Source: Streptomyces sp. NBC_01235
GTDB taxonomy: Bacteria; Actinomycetota; Actinomycetes; Streptomycetales; Streptomycetaceae
Assembly (NCBI RefSeq): GCF_035989285.1
Contig: NZ_CP108513.1
Coordinates: 8,494,001-8,558,000 of the forward strand
Direction of reading: 5' to 3'
Length of the DNA stretch: 64,000 nt
The translations under genes and the position numbers were made by a program. Under the pieces are notes generated by a model that saw only the letters and a list, made by a program, of their open reading frames with translations, ran no database searches and was not told the origin of the DNA. Position 1 is the stretch's first letter, and the number at the start of each line of letters is the position of its first letter. This document shows, one piece after another, positions 18,159 through 27,040 of this stretch.

Positions 18159-19488
18159 GCGCCGTCGCGTAGGTCGGCGTCACGGGGGCGTACGCCCAGG
18201 TCAGCGTCCCGTCCTTGAGGACCGCGAGGTCTCCGGTGATACGCGTGGTCACCACCTTGTCCGCGCTCTGGACCTTGCCGTTCCAGTCGACGAGACGGAA
18301 GTGGGTGCCCGTGAAGGTGCCGACGCAGGTGCCGCTGGTGCACTTGGAGCTCTTCAGGGACTCCCAGGACACGAGGAGGCGGTCCTTGCCGTACGGGGCG
18401 ACGTGGACGTTGACGTTCTCGGTGCCGACCGCGCTGGTGAGGTACACGGCCTTGCCGGGACCGGAGTTGCGGTCCTTCATGAAGGCCAGCGCGACCTGAT
18501 GAGTGCCCGTCTTCGGTTTCACCGTCCAGCCGCGGCCGCTGGCGTCGTCCGGGTTCTTCTTCGCCGAGGCGGCGCCGCGAGAGGCGAAGGCGGTGACGTA
18601 ACGGCCGGTGGACGACTTCACCAGGTCGCCGGTGCGGCCGGGGAAAGTGCCGCCGCAGTACCCGGCCCAGCACTGTTCGCGCTGCACCACGGGCGCTGTG
18701 TCCGGAGCACCGATCCCGGTCGAGACGAACAGCCCGGAGCGCCAGTCGTCGAAGCAGAGGGAGGTGAAGGCGCCGGAGGTCTCGGCGTGCAGGGCTATGC
18801 CCTCGTTGTGGCTGCACCCCCAGCTCCAGCCCCCGCTGAGCTTCGCCCCCTTGGCGCTGACGTACGCCATCTTGTCCCCGTAGTGCCCATCGGCGAAGCC
18901 ACCGGCGCCGTGCACGACGAAGTAGGCGCCGTACTTGGTGCCGTTCCAGGTGAGTTGCCCGTCGAGCAAGGGCGCGGTGTCGTGGGAGGCGGTGCTGGTG
19001 AGGTTCGTGCGGAAAGTCTGTTTGGCACCCGTGTAGCGGACGATCGCGGCCGCGGTCTCCTTCCACTTGTTCGTGTCGGCGACTCGCGTGAGCAGGGCGA
19101 AACCGTCGTTGTGCGCGACCAGGCCGCCCACCTCCTTGGCGCCCTTGACGACCGTGTCGGCGCCCGAGCGCTTCCCGGCGGCGGTGAGCGGCGTGACGTG
19201 GACGCCGTCCGCCGCGGGCCAGGCGACGCGGAGCGTGCCGTTCGGGGCCACCGCGGTCGTTGTCCGCGTCCACTCCCGGGTGTTGTTGTAACCGGCAGAC
19301 AAGTACGGGAACTTGGCTGCGAGGGTGACAGCGGTGGTGGTGGGGGTGAGGTTCGGGGAGGTGGTCGCTGCCCCGGCGGTGGCCCACCATGCGCCGGCGA
19401 GCAGCCCGGCGGCCGCGAGGGCGCCGATCGCGGGCTTGCGCGCCGCACGGATTCGGCGGTGGTGCTTCGTGCGTCGTGCAGATGTCAT
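18103..19488 (-). CDS. Secreted protein of unknown function, beta-propeller-like
   Basis: The start at 19488 gives a basic N-terminus (TSARRTKHHRRIRAARK) followed by a hydrophobic segment ending AGA, a good signal peptide or anchor; longer in-frame starts would lack one. The 461-residue protein is rich in beta segments and has repeated Gly-Trp and Asp turns. Two cysteine-containing patches, GWSWGCSHNEG and EQCWAGYCGG, and KCTSGTCVG suggest disulfides in a secreted protein. The pattern is like sialidase or BNR-type propellers but no Asp-box series was found. It is encoded between carbohydrate enzymes, so a role in polysaccharide binding or cleavage is possible; I do not recognise the family. 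Confidence 0.6.
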   Translation of the reverse strand: MTSARRTKHHRRIRAARKPAIGALAAAGLLAGAWWATAGAATTSPNLTPTTTAVTLAAKFPYLSAGYNNTREWTRTTTAVAPNGTLRVAWPAADGVHVTPLTAAGKRSGADTVVKGAKEVGGLVAHNDGFALLTRVADTNKWKETAAAIVRYTGAKQTFRTNLTSTASHDTAPLLDGQLTWNGTKYGAYFVVHGAGGFADGHYGDKMAYVSAKGAKLSGGWSWGCSHNEGIALHAETSGAFTSLCFDDWRSGLFVSTGIGAPDTAPVVQREQCWAGYCGGTFPGRTGDLVKSSTGRYVTAFASRGAASAKKNPDDASGRGWTVKPKTGTHQVALAFMKDRNSGPGKAVYLTSAVGTENVNVHVAPYGKDRLLVSWESLKSSKCTSGTCVGTFTGTHFRLVDWNGKVQSADKVVTTRITGDLAVLKDGTLTWAYAPVTPTYATALTGASPTTTTLRIARLKP

Positions 19489-19677
19489 GGCCTGTGGTTG
19501 CCGCGGGGCAGGAAAAGGTTGCCGTGCGGAGTGGATGCCGGTGAAACCGCTGTGGCGGACGTTGCCCGGTGTGGCTGCCCGGTGGGATGTGGCCGGGTAG
19601 ACGTGCCCCGATGCGAGCCACTGACGGAGGGGGATTCTCCGTTGCCGTGCGCAAGCGGTGTCCACAAGAATCCGCGC

Positions 19678-20049
19678 ATGACTTCTGCCATCCGTCACGT
19701 GACGATCGACAGCTCCGACGCCCACGCCCTCGGCAGCTTCTGGTCCGAGGTTCTCGGCCACCCCCTCCACGAGGACGACAAGCCGGGCGACGACGAGGCA
19801 CTGATCGAGGGTGCGGGCCTGCTCTTCGTCACCGTCCCGGAGCCCAAGAGACAGAAGAACCGCATCCATTTCGACCTCCAGCCGCAGGACCGCACCCGCG
19901 AGGAGGAGGTCGAGCGCCTGCTGGCCCTCGGCGCCACCTTGGTCGACGACCGCCGCAGGTCCGACGGGACGGGGTGGGCGGTCCTCGCGGACCCGGAGGG
20001 AAACGAGTTCTGCGTGGAGCGCAGTGCGGGAGAGCGGGCCGCCGGCTGA
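19678..20049 (+). CDS. VOC-superfamily (glyoxalase-like) protein
   Basis: The 123-residue protein has the paired beta-alpha-beta-beta-beta units of the vicinal-oxygen-chelate fold: IRHVTIDSSDAHALGSFWSE in the first half, RIHFDLQP with a metal-type His in the middle, and VLADPEGNEFCVE at the end, the usual glutamate-containing motif of glyoxalase-like proteins. It is of normal length for single-unit members that dimerise. Many such proteins in actinomycetes confer resistance or act as dioxygenases; the function here is not determined. Confidence 0.75.
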   Translation: MTSAIRHVTIDSSDAHALGSFWSEVLGHPLHEDDKPGDDEALIEGAGLLFVTVPEPKRQKNRIHFDLQPQDRTREEEVERLLALGATLVDDRRRSDGTGWAVLADPEGNEFCVERSAGERAAG

Positions 20050-20155
20050 GAAGGCGGTTTCCGGGCAGGAAACGGAAACGGGCAGTTCAACGGAGGAGAG
20101 CCGACGGGGACATCCCGGAGGGGACGGTTTGGCGGGGACCGAAAGGACACGCCTC

Positions 20156-20161
20156 TAGCGT
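20156..20161 (+). promoter_or_regulatory. Candidate -10 element, leaderless transcript
   Basis: TAGCGT ends 7 bases before the ATG at 20169 and no ribosome site lies at the usual distance. This spacing is typical of leaderless actinobacterial mRNAs. Confidence 0.45.
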
Positions 20162-20168
20162 GGGCTGT

Positions 20169-20960
20169 ATGCACGCACCCAGGGCGACCTCGAACCCCTT
20201 TGTCGGCCTCCACCATGCCGACACCCCGCTCCTCCTGCCCAACGCCTGGGACCACGCCTCCGCGCTGGCCATGGCGGGGCAGGGCTTTCGGGCGATCGGT
20301 ACGACGAGTCTCGCGGTGGCGGCGGCGGTGGGACTGCCGGACGGAGCGTCGGCGACACGGGACGAAACCCTGAGGCTCGCGTTGCTTCTGGGATCGCAAC
20401 AGTTCCTGCTGTCCGTCGACGCGGAAAACGGCTTCAGTGAAGATCCCGACGAGGTGGCGGAGTTCGCGCGTCAGCTTGCGGCGGTGGGCGCGGTCGGCAT
20501 CAACCTGGAGGACGGAATGGGGGCGGTTGACCGGCATGCCGCGAAGATCGCCGCCGTGAAGTCGGCCGTCCCCGGCCTCTTCGTCAACGCCCGCACGGAC
20601 ACGTACTGGCTCGGCGAACACGACGAAACCGAGACGCTGTCCCGCCTGGACGTCTACCAACAGGCGGGCGCCGATGGCGTGTTCGTTCCCGGCCTGGCCA
20701 GTGCCCGGGAGATCGGGGCGCTGGTGGCGCGGCTCGATGTTCCCCTCAACATCCTCTATTCACCGGTCGGTCCCGCAGTTCCCCACCTCGCGGACCTTGG
20801 GGTGAGTCGCATCAGCTTCGGCTCGTTCCTCTACCGACGGTCCCTGGGCGCGGCGCTCGAGGCAGTGGTCGAGATCCGTGAGGGGCGCAGGCCTGGTGGT
20901 CGTGCGCCGACGTACGAGGACATCCAGAGTCTCGGCGCCGATCCGGCACGCCACGACTGA
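20169..20960 (+). CDS. Isocitrate lyase/PEP mutase superfamily protein
   Basis: The 263-residue protein has the superfamily landmarks: PNAWDHASALAMAGQGFRAI near the N-terminus, SVDAENGFSEDPDEVAEFAR with the Mg-binding acidic residues, GINLEDG, FVNARTD and DGVFVPGL. These enzymes make or break C-C or P-C bonds next to a carboxylate (2-methylisocitrate lyase, carboxyphosphonoenolpyruvate mutase and relatives). The active-site cysteine loop of true isocitrate lyases is not evident, so the reaction remains open. It ends 7 bp from the convergent TetR gene. Confidence 0.8.
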   Translation: MHAPRATSNPFVGLHHADTPLLLPNAWDHASALAMAGQGFRAIGTTSLAVAAAVGLPDGASATRDETLRLALLLGSQQFLLSVDAENGFSEDPDEVAEFARQLAAVGAVGINLEDGMGAVDRHAAKIAAVKSAVPGLFVNARTDTYWLGEHDETETLSRLDVYQQAGADGVFVPGLASAREIGALVARLDVPLNILYSPVGPAVPHLADLGVSRISFGSFLYRRSLGAALEAVVEIREGRRPGGRAPTYEDIQSLGADPARHD

Positions 20961-20967
20961 TACCGCG

Positions 20968-21564
20968 TCAGCTGACGGTGTCGTCCTCCCGCGGCCAGTG
21001 GGTGAGCGCCATGTGCAGGGCGTCGATGACCTTGTCCCATGATCGCTGCACGTCCCGGGGCGCACCGAAGGCGCCGCCAGCCTCCAGCATGCAGTACCCG
21101 TGAAAGGTGCTGCGCAACAGGCGGACGGCGTCGGTGAGGTCGGGTTCGTCGAGGCCGTAGGCGCGGAGCATCCCGTAGGTGATTTCGGCGGTGCGGCGCG
21201 GGGCGGGTGAAGCGGCGGCCAGTTCCTGGTCGATCTCCTGGTCGATACGGGTCTGGGTGGCGGCGTACCTTCCCGGGTGCCGCAGGGCGTACTCCCGATA
21301 GGCCCCCGCGAAGGCGACCAGCGCGTCCTTGCCGGCGAGCCCGACGACGGCTGCGGCGATCCGGTCGATCATCTCGCCGCCGACGAGCAGTGCGAGCCTT
21401 GTCCGCAACTCCCGGAGGTTCCTGACGTGCGAGTACAGGCTCGCGTCCTTGACACCGAAGCGTCGGGCCAGCGCCGAGATGCTGACGTTGTCGAAGCCGA
21501 CCTCGTCGGCCAGCTCGGCGGCGGCTTCGACGAGGCGGTCGGTGGTGAGGCCGACTCGTGGCAT
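20968..21564 (-). CDS. TetR-family transcriptional regulator
   Basis: The ATG at 21564 gives a 198-residue protein starting directly with the TetR DNA-binding domain (LVEAAAELADEVGFDNVSIS and ALARRFGVKDASLYSHV). The C-terminal part (GKDALVAFAGAYREYALRHP, LRSTFHGYCMLE) matches the WHG-containing ligand domain common in actinobacterial TetR proteins. The target is unknown: the left neighbour is the convergent PEP-mutase-like gene, and the right one is the xylanase, whose 3' end faces the TetR start. Confidence 0.85.
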   Translation of the reverse strand: MPRVGLTTDRLVEAAAELADEVGFDNVSISALARRFGVKDASLYSHVRNLRELRTRLALLVGGEMIDRIAAAVVGLAGKDALVAFAGAYREYALRHPGRYAATQTRIDQEIDQELAAASPAPRRTAEITYGMLRAYGLDEPDLTDAVRLLRSTFHGYCMLEAGGAFGAPRDVQRSWDKVIDALHMALTHWPREDDTVS

Positions 21565-21887
21565 GGGGGACCGCCTTGTGTGCGCTCGGGGCCAGGAGGT
21601 ACTGGGCAGGATCCTATGGGTTCCGCAGGTGGGAGGCCGGACGGCGGGGTGGACTCCACCACGGAAGTCGAGCCGGCCGCCCTGGCTCCGTCTGTAACGC
21701 TCCTTCCGACCGGGCACTGGCCCCGGGCCGTCCGCAACTGCCCGGACCTGCGCCGCAGGGTGCCCCTGCCGGCCGGTGCTGTGGGTGCCGCCCTTGCACC
21801 GACCGGCAGGGATCAAGGACCTGGGAGAACAGCGGTGAGCGGCGCCGGAGCCGTCTTCCTCGCTGGAACCCGAATCCGAATCCGGGG
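21565..21887. other. 323-bp gap with no supported gene
   Basis: It should hold the TetR promoter and the xylanase 3' untranslated end. Codon statistics in all frames look non-coding and no strong hairpin or operator was found. Confidence 0.4.
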
Positions 21888-22973
21888 TCACGCGTTCGGA
21901 TTGAGTCCGTTCGACAGCCCGGTGTAGGCGGGCTTCGCCGCGTAGCTCTCGTTGTACGGCAGGGCCGCCCCGTACCCGTTGAACGTGCCCGGTACCCACG
22001 AGTACTTGTCGCTGACGCCCCACAGGGTGACGCCGGCGCAGCGCGCCACGCCGAGGCAGTTCTCGCTCGCTGTCTTGTAGTCGGTGGATTGCTGGGCGAG
22101 TTCGGCGGAGGAGGCGGGCAGCGGAATTCGGACGTCCAGCTCAGTGATGGACACCTCCAGACCGAGGTCGGAGAACCGCTTGAGGTTCGCCTTCATCGAC
22201 GCCGGAAGCTTGCCGACCTCGAAGTGCGACTGGAAACCGATTCCGTTCAACGGCACTCCCTGCGCCAGGAGCTGTTGGGCCAGCGCGTACAGGGCGTCGC
22301 TCTTGGCGTTGTCCGCCTCGATGTTGTAGTCGTTGATGTACAGCTTCGCGGCGGGGTCGGCGGCGTGCGCCCAGCGCAGCGCGTTGGCTATGTATCCGGT
22401 TCCGAGTTTGTCCTGCCAGAGCGAACTGCGCATCGAACCGTCTTCGTTGAACGCTTCGTTGACCACGTCCCAGGCGTACACCTTGCCCTTGTAGCGCCCG
22501 ACTTCGGTGTCGATGTGGCCCTTGAGGATGGTGTTCAGCTCGGTTGCCGAATAGTTTCCGTTCTTCAGCCAGGACGGCAACTGCGCGTACCAGGCCAGGG
22601 TGTGCCCGCGTACGCCCTGGTCGTGGGCGGCCGCATGGGCCACCAGCCGGTCGGCGGCGGCCCAGTCGAAGCTGCCCCGGCTCGGTTCGACGGCGTCCCA
22701 CTTCATCGCGTTCTCGGCCGTCACCGAGTTGAACTCCCGGTCCAGGACGGCTGTGTACGACGCGTCGGAGCTCAGCGGGGTGTCTCCCACTGCCGCGCCG
22801 ATCTTCACACCGCGCCCGTCGGCGTAGCCGCGCAGGGTGGTGGCGGCCGAGGCCTCCGGTGTGAGATACGGCAGCGCGACGGCCGCCGTGGCGACGAGCG
22901 CGCCCGCGACGGCGAGCGGGCCGGGGCGCAGAGCGCGACGCCGGTGATGGTGGGTTCCCGGTGTGTGGGGCAC
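21888..22973 (-). CDS. Secreted endo-1,4-beta-xylanase, GH10
   Basis: The GTG at 22973 is chosen because GAGGAG lies 6 bases upstream and a signal peptide follows (THHHRRRALRPG, hydrophobic run, SAA near residue 47). The 361-residue enzyme is a single GH10 barrel with the acid/base glutamate in WDVVNEAFNED and the nucleophile in SITELDVR, plus ENAMKWD, GHTLAWYAQLPSW and CLGVARCAGVTLWGVSDKYSW. It has no carbohydrate-binding module. It cleaves xylan backbones outside the cell and complements the pectin enzymes encoded to its left. Confidence 0.92.
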   Translation of the reverse strand: MPHTPGTHHHRRRALRPGPLAVAGALVATAAVALPYLTPEASAATTLRGYADGRGVKIGAAVGDTPLSSDASYTAVLDREFNSVTAENAMKWDAVEPSRGSFDWAAADRLVAHAAAHDQGVRGHTLAWYAQLPSWLKNGNYSATELNTILKGHIDTEVGRYKGKVYAWDVVNEAFNEDGSMRSSLWQDKLGTGYIANALRWAHAADPAAKLYINDYNIEADNAKSDALYALAQQLLAQGVPLNGIGFQSHFEVGKLPASMKANLKRFSDLGLEVSITELDVRIPLPASSAELAQQSTDYKTASENCLGVARCAGVTLWGVSDKYSWVPGTFNGYGAALPYNESYAAKPAYTGLSNGLNPNA

Positions 22974-23087
22974 GGCTGCTCCTCGATGGACTGGGGGATG
23001 GGGGGTGGGAAGTGGGGATGCGGGTGCTTCAGCCGTGTGTCGCCACCGGCGAGCGTAAGGTTGCCGGGGACTTGAGAACAGCGCCGG

Positions 23088-24449
23088 GTGGGGGAGACGG
23101 GCGGGGGCCACGGGGTGTACGAAGCGCGGAGCAAACGATTCCGACGACCACGGGAGGTTGCGTCCCGTGCCGGCCAACCGCTGTGGCGGCAGCGGGACTT
23201 CGGGATCTTCTGGGCCGCGCAGACGCTCTCCTTCCTCGGCGATTCCTTCGCCCTGATCGCCCTGCCGCTGCTCGTCCTCCAGGTCACCGGCTCACTCGCC
23301 CGTATGGGTCTGCTGACGGCGGTCGGCGGGGCGGCCTCGGTCGTGGCGGCGGTGTTCGCCGGGGCGATAGTGGACCGGGTCGACCGACGCCGACTCCTCA
23401 TCGCCTGCGACCTGGTCCGCATGGTGCTGTACGGACTGATCCCGCTGGTGTGGCTGATCGGGCCACGGGTCTGGCTGCTGTACACGGTCCTGCCGCTGTG
23501 CGAGGCCGTCGGCATGCTCTTCGCCGTCGGTTACGTAACCGTTGTCCGCGGCTTGGTCGGCACCGGGCAGCTCACCGAGGCCAACGGACGGCTCAACGCG
23601 ACGGCTGCCGCGGCCGGCGTGCTCGGCCCACTGTGCGCCGGCGCGCTCGCGGCCTGGACCGGCCCGGCCGCGGCGATCGGCGTGGACGCGGCCAGCTTCG
23701 GAGTGTCGGCTGCCTGTCTCTGCGTCGTACGGATCCGGAGGGGGCCGCTGGACGACCGGCCGGACGATCTGCCGAAGGAGCGAGGGGGCGAGCCGCTGGG
23801 CGGGCAACCGACCGCGCGGGCCGGGGAACGACCGGGCCGGCGGGCCGGGTTGTGGCGGGATCTGCGGGCTGGGGTGGCGTTCCTGTACGGCCATCCCGTG
23901 CTGCGTGCGCTGACCGCGCTGCTGTTCGTCTTCAGTTTCCTCACGCTGGGACTGAACGACCTCGTCATCTACCACCTCAAAGACGACCTCGGGCATGACG
24001 ACGGCACCGTCGGGTCCGTCATGGCGGCCGGCGCGCTCGGCACTGTCGTCGGCTCCCTGGCCGTGGCCCGGGTGCATCGCCGGCTCGGTTTCGGGCCGAC
24101 GTGGACGGCGGCGGTCGCGGTGAGCGGTGTCGCCGTCGCGGGGCTGGGTTGGGCGCACGACACCCGCGTCGTGGGGGCCCTGTGCGCCGTCTTCCTGGCC
24201 GGTGCCGCCGTCGCGGGCACCTGCTCCATGTCCCTGCGTCAGGAGGTGACTCCGGAGCCGCTGCTGGGCCGGGCCACCTCCGCCTTCTGGACCCTCCAGT
24301 ACGCGGCGGCCCCGGTGGGCGCGGCCGTCCTGACATGGGCGGCGGAACGGCACGGCACCGCGCCGGTCGCCATGCTGGCCGGCGGGGCCTGCGTGCTGAT
24401 CGCCGGGGCCGCGCTGCTGACACCGGTGGGCAGGGCCGGGCGGAGGTGA
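23088..24449 (+). CDS. MFS transporter, likely drug exporter
   Basis: The protein has about 12 hydrophobic segments and, before the first, PLWRQRDFGIFWAAQTLSFL, typical of the actinobacterial exporter-type MFS proteins. The loop between helices 2 and 3 reads VDRVDRRRLLIACD, close to the family A-motif. A charged cytoplasmic loop of about 50 residues (DDLPKERGGEPLGGQ and on) separates the halves. The start is uncertain: GTG at 23088 and GTG at 23115 are both possible and neither has a convincing ribosome site. Substrate unknown; no linked regulator is evident. Confidence 0.75.
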   Translation: MGETGGGHGVYEARSKRFRRPREVASRAGQPLWRQRDFGIFWAAQTLSFLGDSFALIALPLLVLQVTGSLARMGLLTAVGGAASVVAAVFAGAIVDRVDRRRLLIACDLVRMVLYGLIPLVWLIGPRVWLLYTVLPLCEAVGMLFAVGYVTVVRGLVGTGQLTEANGRLNATAAAAGVLGPLCAGALAAWTGPAAAIGVDAASFGVSAACLCVVRIRRGPLDDRPDDLPKERGGEPLGGQPTARAGERPGRRAGLWRDLRAGVAFLYGHPVLRALTALLFVFSFLTLGLNDLVIYHLKDDLGHDDGTVGSVMAAGALGTVVGSLAVARVHRRLGFGPTWTAAVAVSGVAVAGLGWAHDTRVVGALCAVFLAGAAVAGTCSMSLRQEVTPEPLLGRATSAFWTLQYAAAPVGAAVLTWAAERHGTAPVAMLAGGACVLIAGAALLTPVGRAGRR

Positions 24450-24611
24450 CGCCGGGGCGGTGGCCGGGGTGGCGCGACGGCGGCCAGAGGGCGCTGACCA
24501 CCAGTGGCCGCCGGCTCCGACGTCCGCGCCGAGCACGGTCGGCGGGCCGGCCTCGTCCGCCTCGTCCTTGCTTCCCCACCGCCTTCGTCCTTCGACCGGC
24601 TTCAGGCCCTT
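24450..24611. other. Intergenic stretch before the repeat array
   Basis: No gene or recognised motif was found between the MFS stop and the repeat array at 24612. Confidence 0.4.
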
Positions 24612-24829
24612 CTCGTAACCGTTTCCTCAGGACCCCGCCCGAGCAACCGGTTCCTGCGCCCCAGTCCGCATAGCCGGTTTCTGGGCTCCCCTTTGCGTAA
24701 CCGCTTCCGCAAGCCCATCACTCACCGTAACCGCTTCCGCCTGCCCATCCCTGCCGCAACCGCTTAAGCGGGCCGTTCACCCCGTGGCCGCTTCCGCCGC
24801 ACCCCGACGTCTCCGTGACCGCTTCCGCT
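24612..24829. repeat. Degenerate tandem array, eight AACCG-core units, 27-31 bp period
   Basis: The core AACCG (or AGCCG, GGCCG, GACCG) occurs at 24617, 24645, 24672, 24699, 24729, 24758, 24786 and 24817. The best conserved units read CGTAACCGCTTCCGC. Spacings are 28, 27, 27, 30, 29, 28 and 31 bp. The unit length is not a multiple of three and no frame is kept, so the array is not coding. It fills the gap between two convergent MFS genes. Arrays with the same core and period occur at 42365 and 48920. Confidence 0.8.
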
Positions 24830-24832
24830 TCC

Positions 24833-26257
24833 TCACTCCCGCCGCCCCGGCAACCACATCGCCGGAACCAGTGCCAGTGCCAGTAGCCCCGCAGCGACCA
24901 GGTAGGCGATGCGGAAGCCCGACGGGTCCGGTCCGGCCGCGCCCAGCACCACGGAGATGAGCGCGGTGCCCACCGCCGCACACACCTGGGAGTTGATGCT
25001 CAGCGCGCTGCTCGCCGCGGCCACACGTTCCCTGGGCAGGTCGCGGGTGGCGGTCGCCATCGTCGGCATCAGCACCATCCCGGTGCCGATGCCCATCACC
25101 ACCGTCGCGCAGACCAGCCGCCAGGCAGGCACGCCTTCCTCTCCGATCTGCAACCCCGTCAGGGCCATGCCGAGCGCGCCCAGGGCGATGCCGGCCCGGA
25201 TCAGCCGCCGCGGCGATACCTTGTCGATCCTGCGCGCAGCGATCTGCATCGTCGCGCCGACCGCGAGTCCGACCGGCATGCCGAGCAGCCCCGTCGACGT
25301 CGCGCTCCAGCCCCGCACCTGCTGCCAGTACACCGGTCCCAGGAGCATCGAGCCGAAGTAGCCGCAGGTGAACAGGGCGAGCGTGCCGATACCGAAGGCG
25401 AACGTCCGGTCGCTCAAGAGACGTAGGTCCAAAAGAGGTTGACGTGCCGTCAGGGATCGGCGGACGAAACCGGCGACGAGAGCTGCTCCCGCCAGCGTCG
25501 GCACCAGCGCGCCCGGTTCCGCGAAGTCGCCCCGCTCGCCGCCGCGGGCCAGGCCGAACAGCAGCAGAGCGAGCCCCGGTGAGAGCATCAGCAGGCCGGG
25601 AACGTCCAGTCGGGGGACCGGTGCCGTCGCCCGGGGCGTGTCGGGGCGCAGCAGCTTCGCCGCGAGCGTCAACGCCACCGCTCCCACAGGCAGGTTGACG
25701 AGGAAGATCCACTGCCAGGACGCTGCGTCGATCAGCCAGCCGCCGAGTACCGGTCCGGCCACCGGGCCGACCAGAATCGGCAGCCCGAGCAGTGCCATCG
25801 TGCGGCCGAGCCGCTCCCGGTCCGCTGCGGCCATCGTCATGGCCATGCCCACGGGCATGAGCAGCCCGCCGCCGAGCCCCTGCACCGCGCGGAACGCGAT
25901 CAGACTGCCGATGTCCCAGGCGCAGGCGGCGAGCAGGGAGCCGAGGGTGAACAGGGCGAGCGCGGTGAGATAGGCGCGCTTGGCGCCGATGCGGGCCATG
26001 ACCCACGCCGCGGTGGGGACGACGGCAGCGAGCGCCAGCGTGTAGGCCGTCGCCGTCCACTGGATGGTCTCCAGTGGGGAGTTGAACGCTTTGGAGAGGC
26101 TGCGCAGAGCGACGTTGACGATCGTGATGTCGAGGACCGACATCACCGAGCCGGTGATCACGACCAGGAGGGTGTGGTTGAGCGACGTCGAGGCGGTGGA
26201 CGCGGATCGGGCCGACGTCGCCTCCACGTCGCCTCGGGCGGGCTGGGCGGAGGTCAT
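24833..26257 (-). CDS. DHA2-family (EmrB/QacA-type) MFS multidrug exporter
   Basis: The ATG at 26257, 12 bp after the stop of the upstream reductase gene, gives a 474-residue protein. It has the 14-helix DHA2 pattern with LDITIVNVAL in helix 1, TAYTLALAAVVPTAAWVMAR, GAKRAYLTALALFTLGSLLA, and the antiporter motif C region ILVGPVAGPVLGGWL. Such proteins export drugs by proton antiport. It forms an operon with the flavin reductase and is divergent from a TetR gene across a double palindromic operator, the usual layout of a substrate-induced efflux system. Confidence 0.85.
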   Translation of the reverse strand: MTSAQPARGDVEATSARSASTASTSLNHTLLVVITGSVMSVLDITIVNVALRSLSKAFNSPLETIQWTATAYTLALAAVVPTAAWVMARIGAKRAYLTALALFTLGSLLAACAWDIGSLIAFRAVQGLGGGLLMPVGMAMTMAAADRERLGRTMALLGLPILVGPVAGPVLGGWLIDAASWQWIFLVNLPVGAVALTLAAKLLRPDTPRATAPVPRLDVPGLLMLSPGLALLLFGLARGGERGDFAEPGALVPTLAGAALVAGFVRRSLTARQPLLDLRLLSDRTFAFGIGTLALFTCGYFGSMLLGPVYWQQVRGWSATSTGLLGMPVGLAVGATMQIAARRIDKVSPRRLIRAGIALGALGMALTGLQIGEEGVPAWRLVCATVVMGIGTGMVLMPTMATATRDLPRERVAAASSALSINSQVCAAVGTALISVVLGAAGPDPSGFRIAYLVAAGLLALALVPAMWLPGRRE

Positions 26258-26268
26258 CCTTCCGCCCC

Positions 26269-26910
26269 TCAGCCCTGGTAGGCGCGGGTGGCGCGAGCGC
26301 TTCGCAACGTCCGTCCCCACCAGGAGAGTTGACCGATCATTCCCTTGGCGGCGCCCTCGCAGACGTCCGCGTCGCGCGGTGCGCCGTCCTCACCGAGCCC
26401 CGACCACGGACCGTGCAGGCTCACGGCGTCCCGTACGGTCATGGCGTGCAACTCGGCAAAGACCAGCCGTAGTTGCTCCACCGCGCGCACGCCGCCGGCG
26501 AGGCCGCCGTAGGAGACGAATCCGACCGGCTTGGCCTGCCACTGTGGGTGGTGCCAGTCGATGAAGTTCTTCAGCGCGGCCGGGAAGCTGTGGTTGTACT
26601 CGGGTGTGACGACGACGAAGGCGTCCGCGGCGGCCAGCCGTGGTGAGACGTTCGCCAGTACGGCCAGGGTCTCGGGGCTTGGCGCGCCGCCCCAGCCGGG
26701 CATGACCAGCGGCAGGTCCATGTCGGCGAGGTCGATGACGTCCACGTCCAGGCCGTCGTGGTCGGCGGCGGCGCCGAGGAACCAGTCGGCCACGGCGCGG
26801 CCCTGGCGGCCCTCGCGGACACTGCCGACGACGACGGCCACGCGGAGCGGGGCGTCGTGCTCGACAGCGGTGGTGATGGTTTCGGCGGCGGGCGTGTCGG
26901 TGGCAGGCAT
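26269..26910 (-). CDS. NAD(P)H-dependent FMN reductase
   Basis: The ATG at 26910 has GGGGGA about 7 bases upstream; longer in-frame starts would fuse an unrelated basic tail. The 213-residue protein has the flavodoxin-like fold of this family: VAVVVGSVREGRQGRAVADW for the phosphate loop, TPEYNHSFPAALKNFIDW for FMN contact and VSYGGLAGG. It reduces flavins or quinones and small electrophiles with NAD(P)H. Co-transcription with an exporter and control by TetR suggest a joint detoxification role. Confidence 0.85.
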   Translation of the reverse strand: MPATDTPAAETITTAVEHDAPLRVAVVVGSVREGRQGRAVADWFLGAAADHDGLDVDVIDLADMDLPLVMPGWGGAPSPETLAVLANVSPRLAAADAFVVVTPEYNHSFPAALKNFIDWHHPQWQAKPVGFVSYGGLAGGVRAVEQLRLVFAELHAMTVRDAVSLHGPWSGLGEDGAPRDADVCEGAAKGMIGQLSWWGRTLRSARATRAYQG

Positions 26911-26986
26911 GGGTGTCCCCCGGTTGTTCCTCGCGACCCTTACGGGGCGGGACGGCCGCACGGCGCGGCCTCACGTCCGGTAAACT

Positions 26987-27021
26987 ACAACGGACGTTGT
27001 AAAAAGTGCAACGGTCGTTGT
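26987..27021. promoter_or_regulatory. Double palindromic TetR operator
   Basis: ACAACGGACGTTGT (26987-27000) and GCAACGGTCGTTGT (27008-27021) are near-identical 14-mers, each a dyad with CAACG/CGTTG arms, 21 bp apart start to start, that is two helical turns. They lie between the divergent reductase and TetR genes, 20 bp before the TetR start, and are the clear candidate binding site for that regulator. Confidence 0.75.
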
Positions 27022-27040
27022 AAGTCGTGAGGAGTCGAGG

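Noticed and set aside
24612..24829. CRISPR-like array
   Set aside because: The repeats are only about 15 bp, degenerate, with 12-15 bp spacers; there are no cas genes and the period is far too short.
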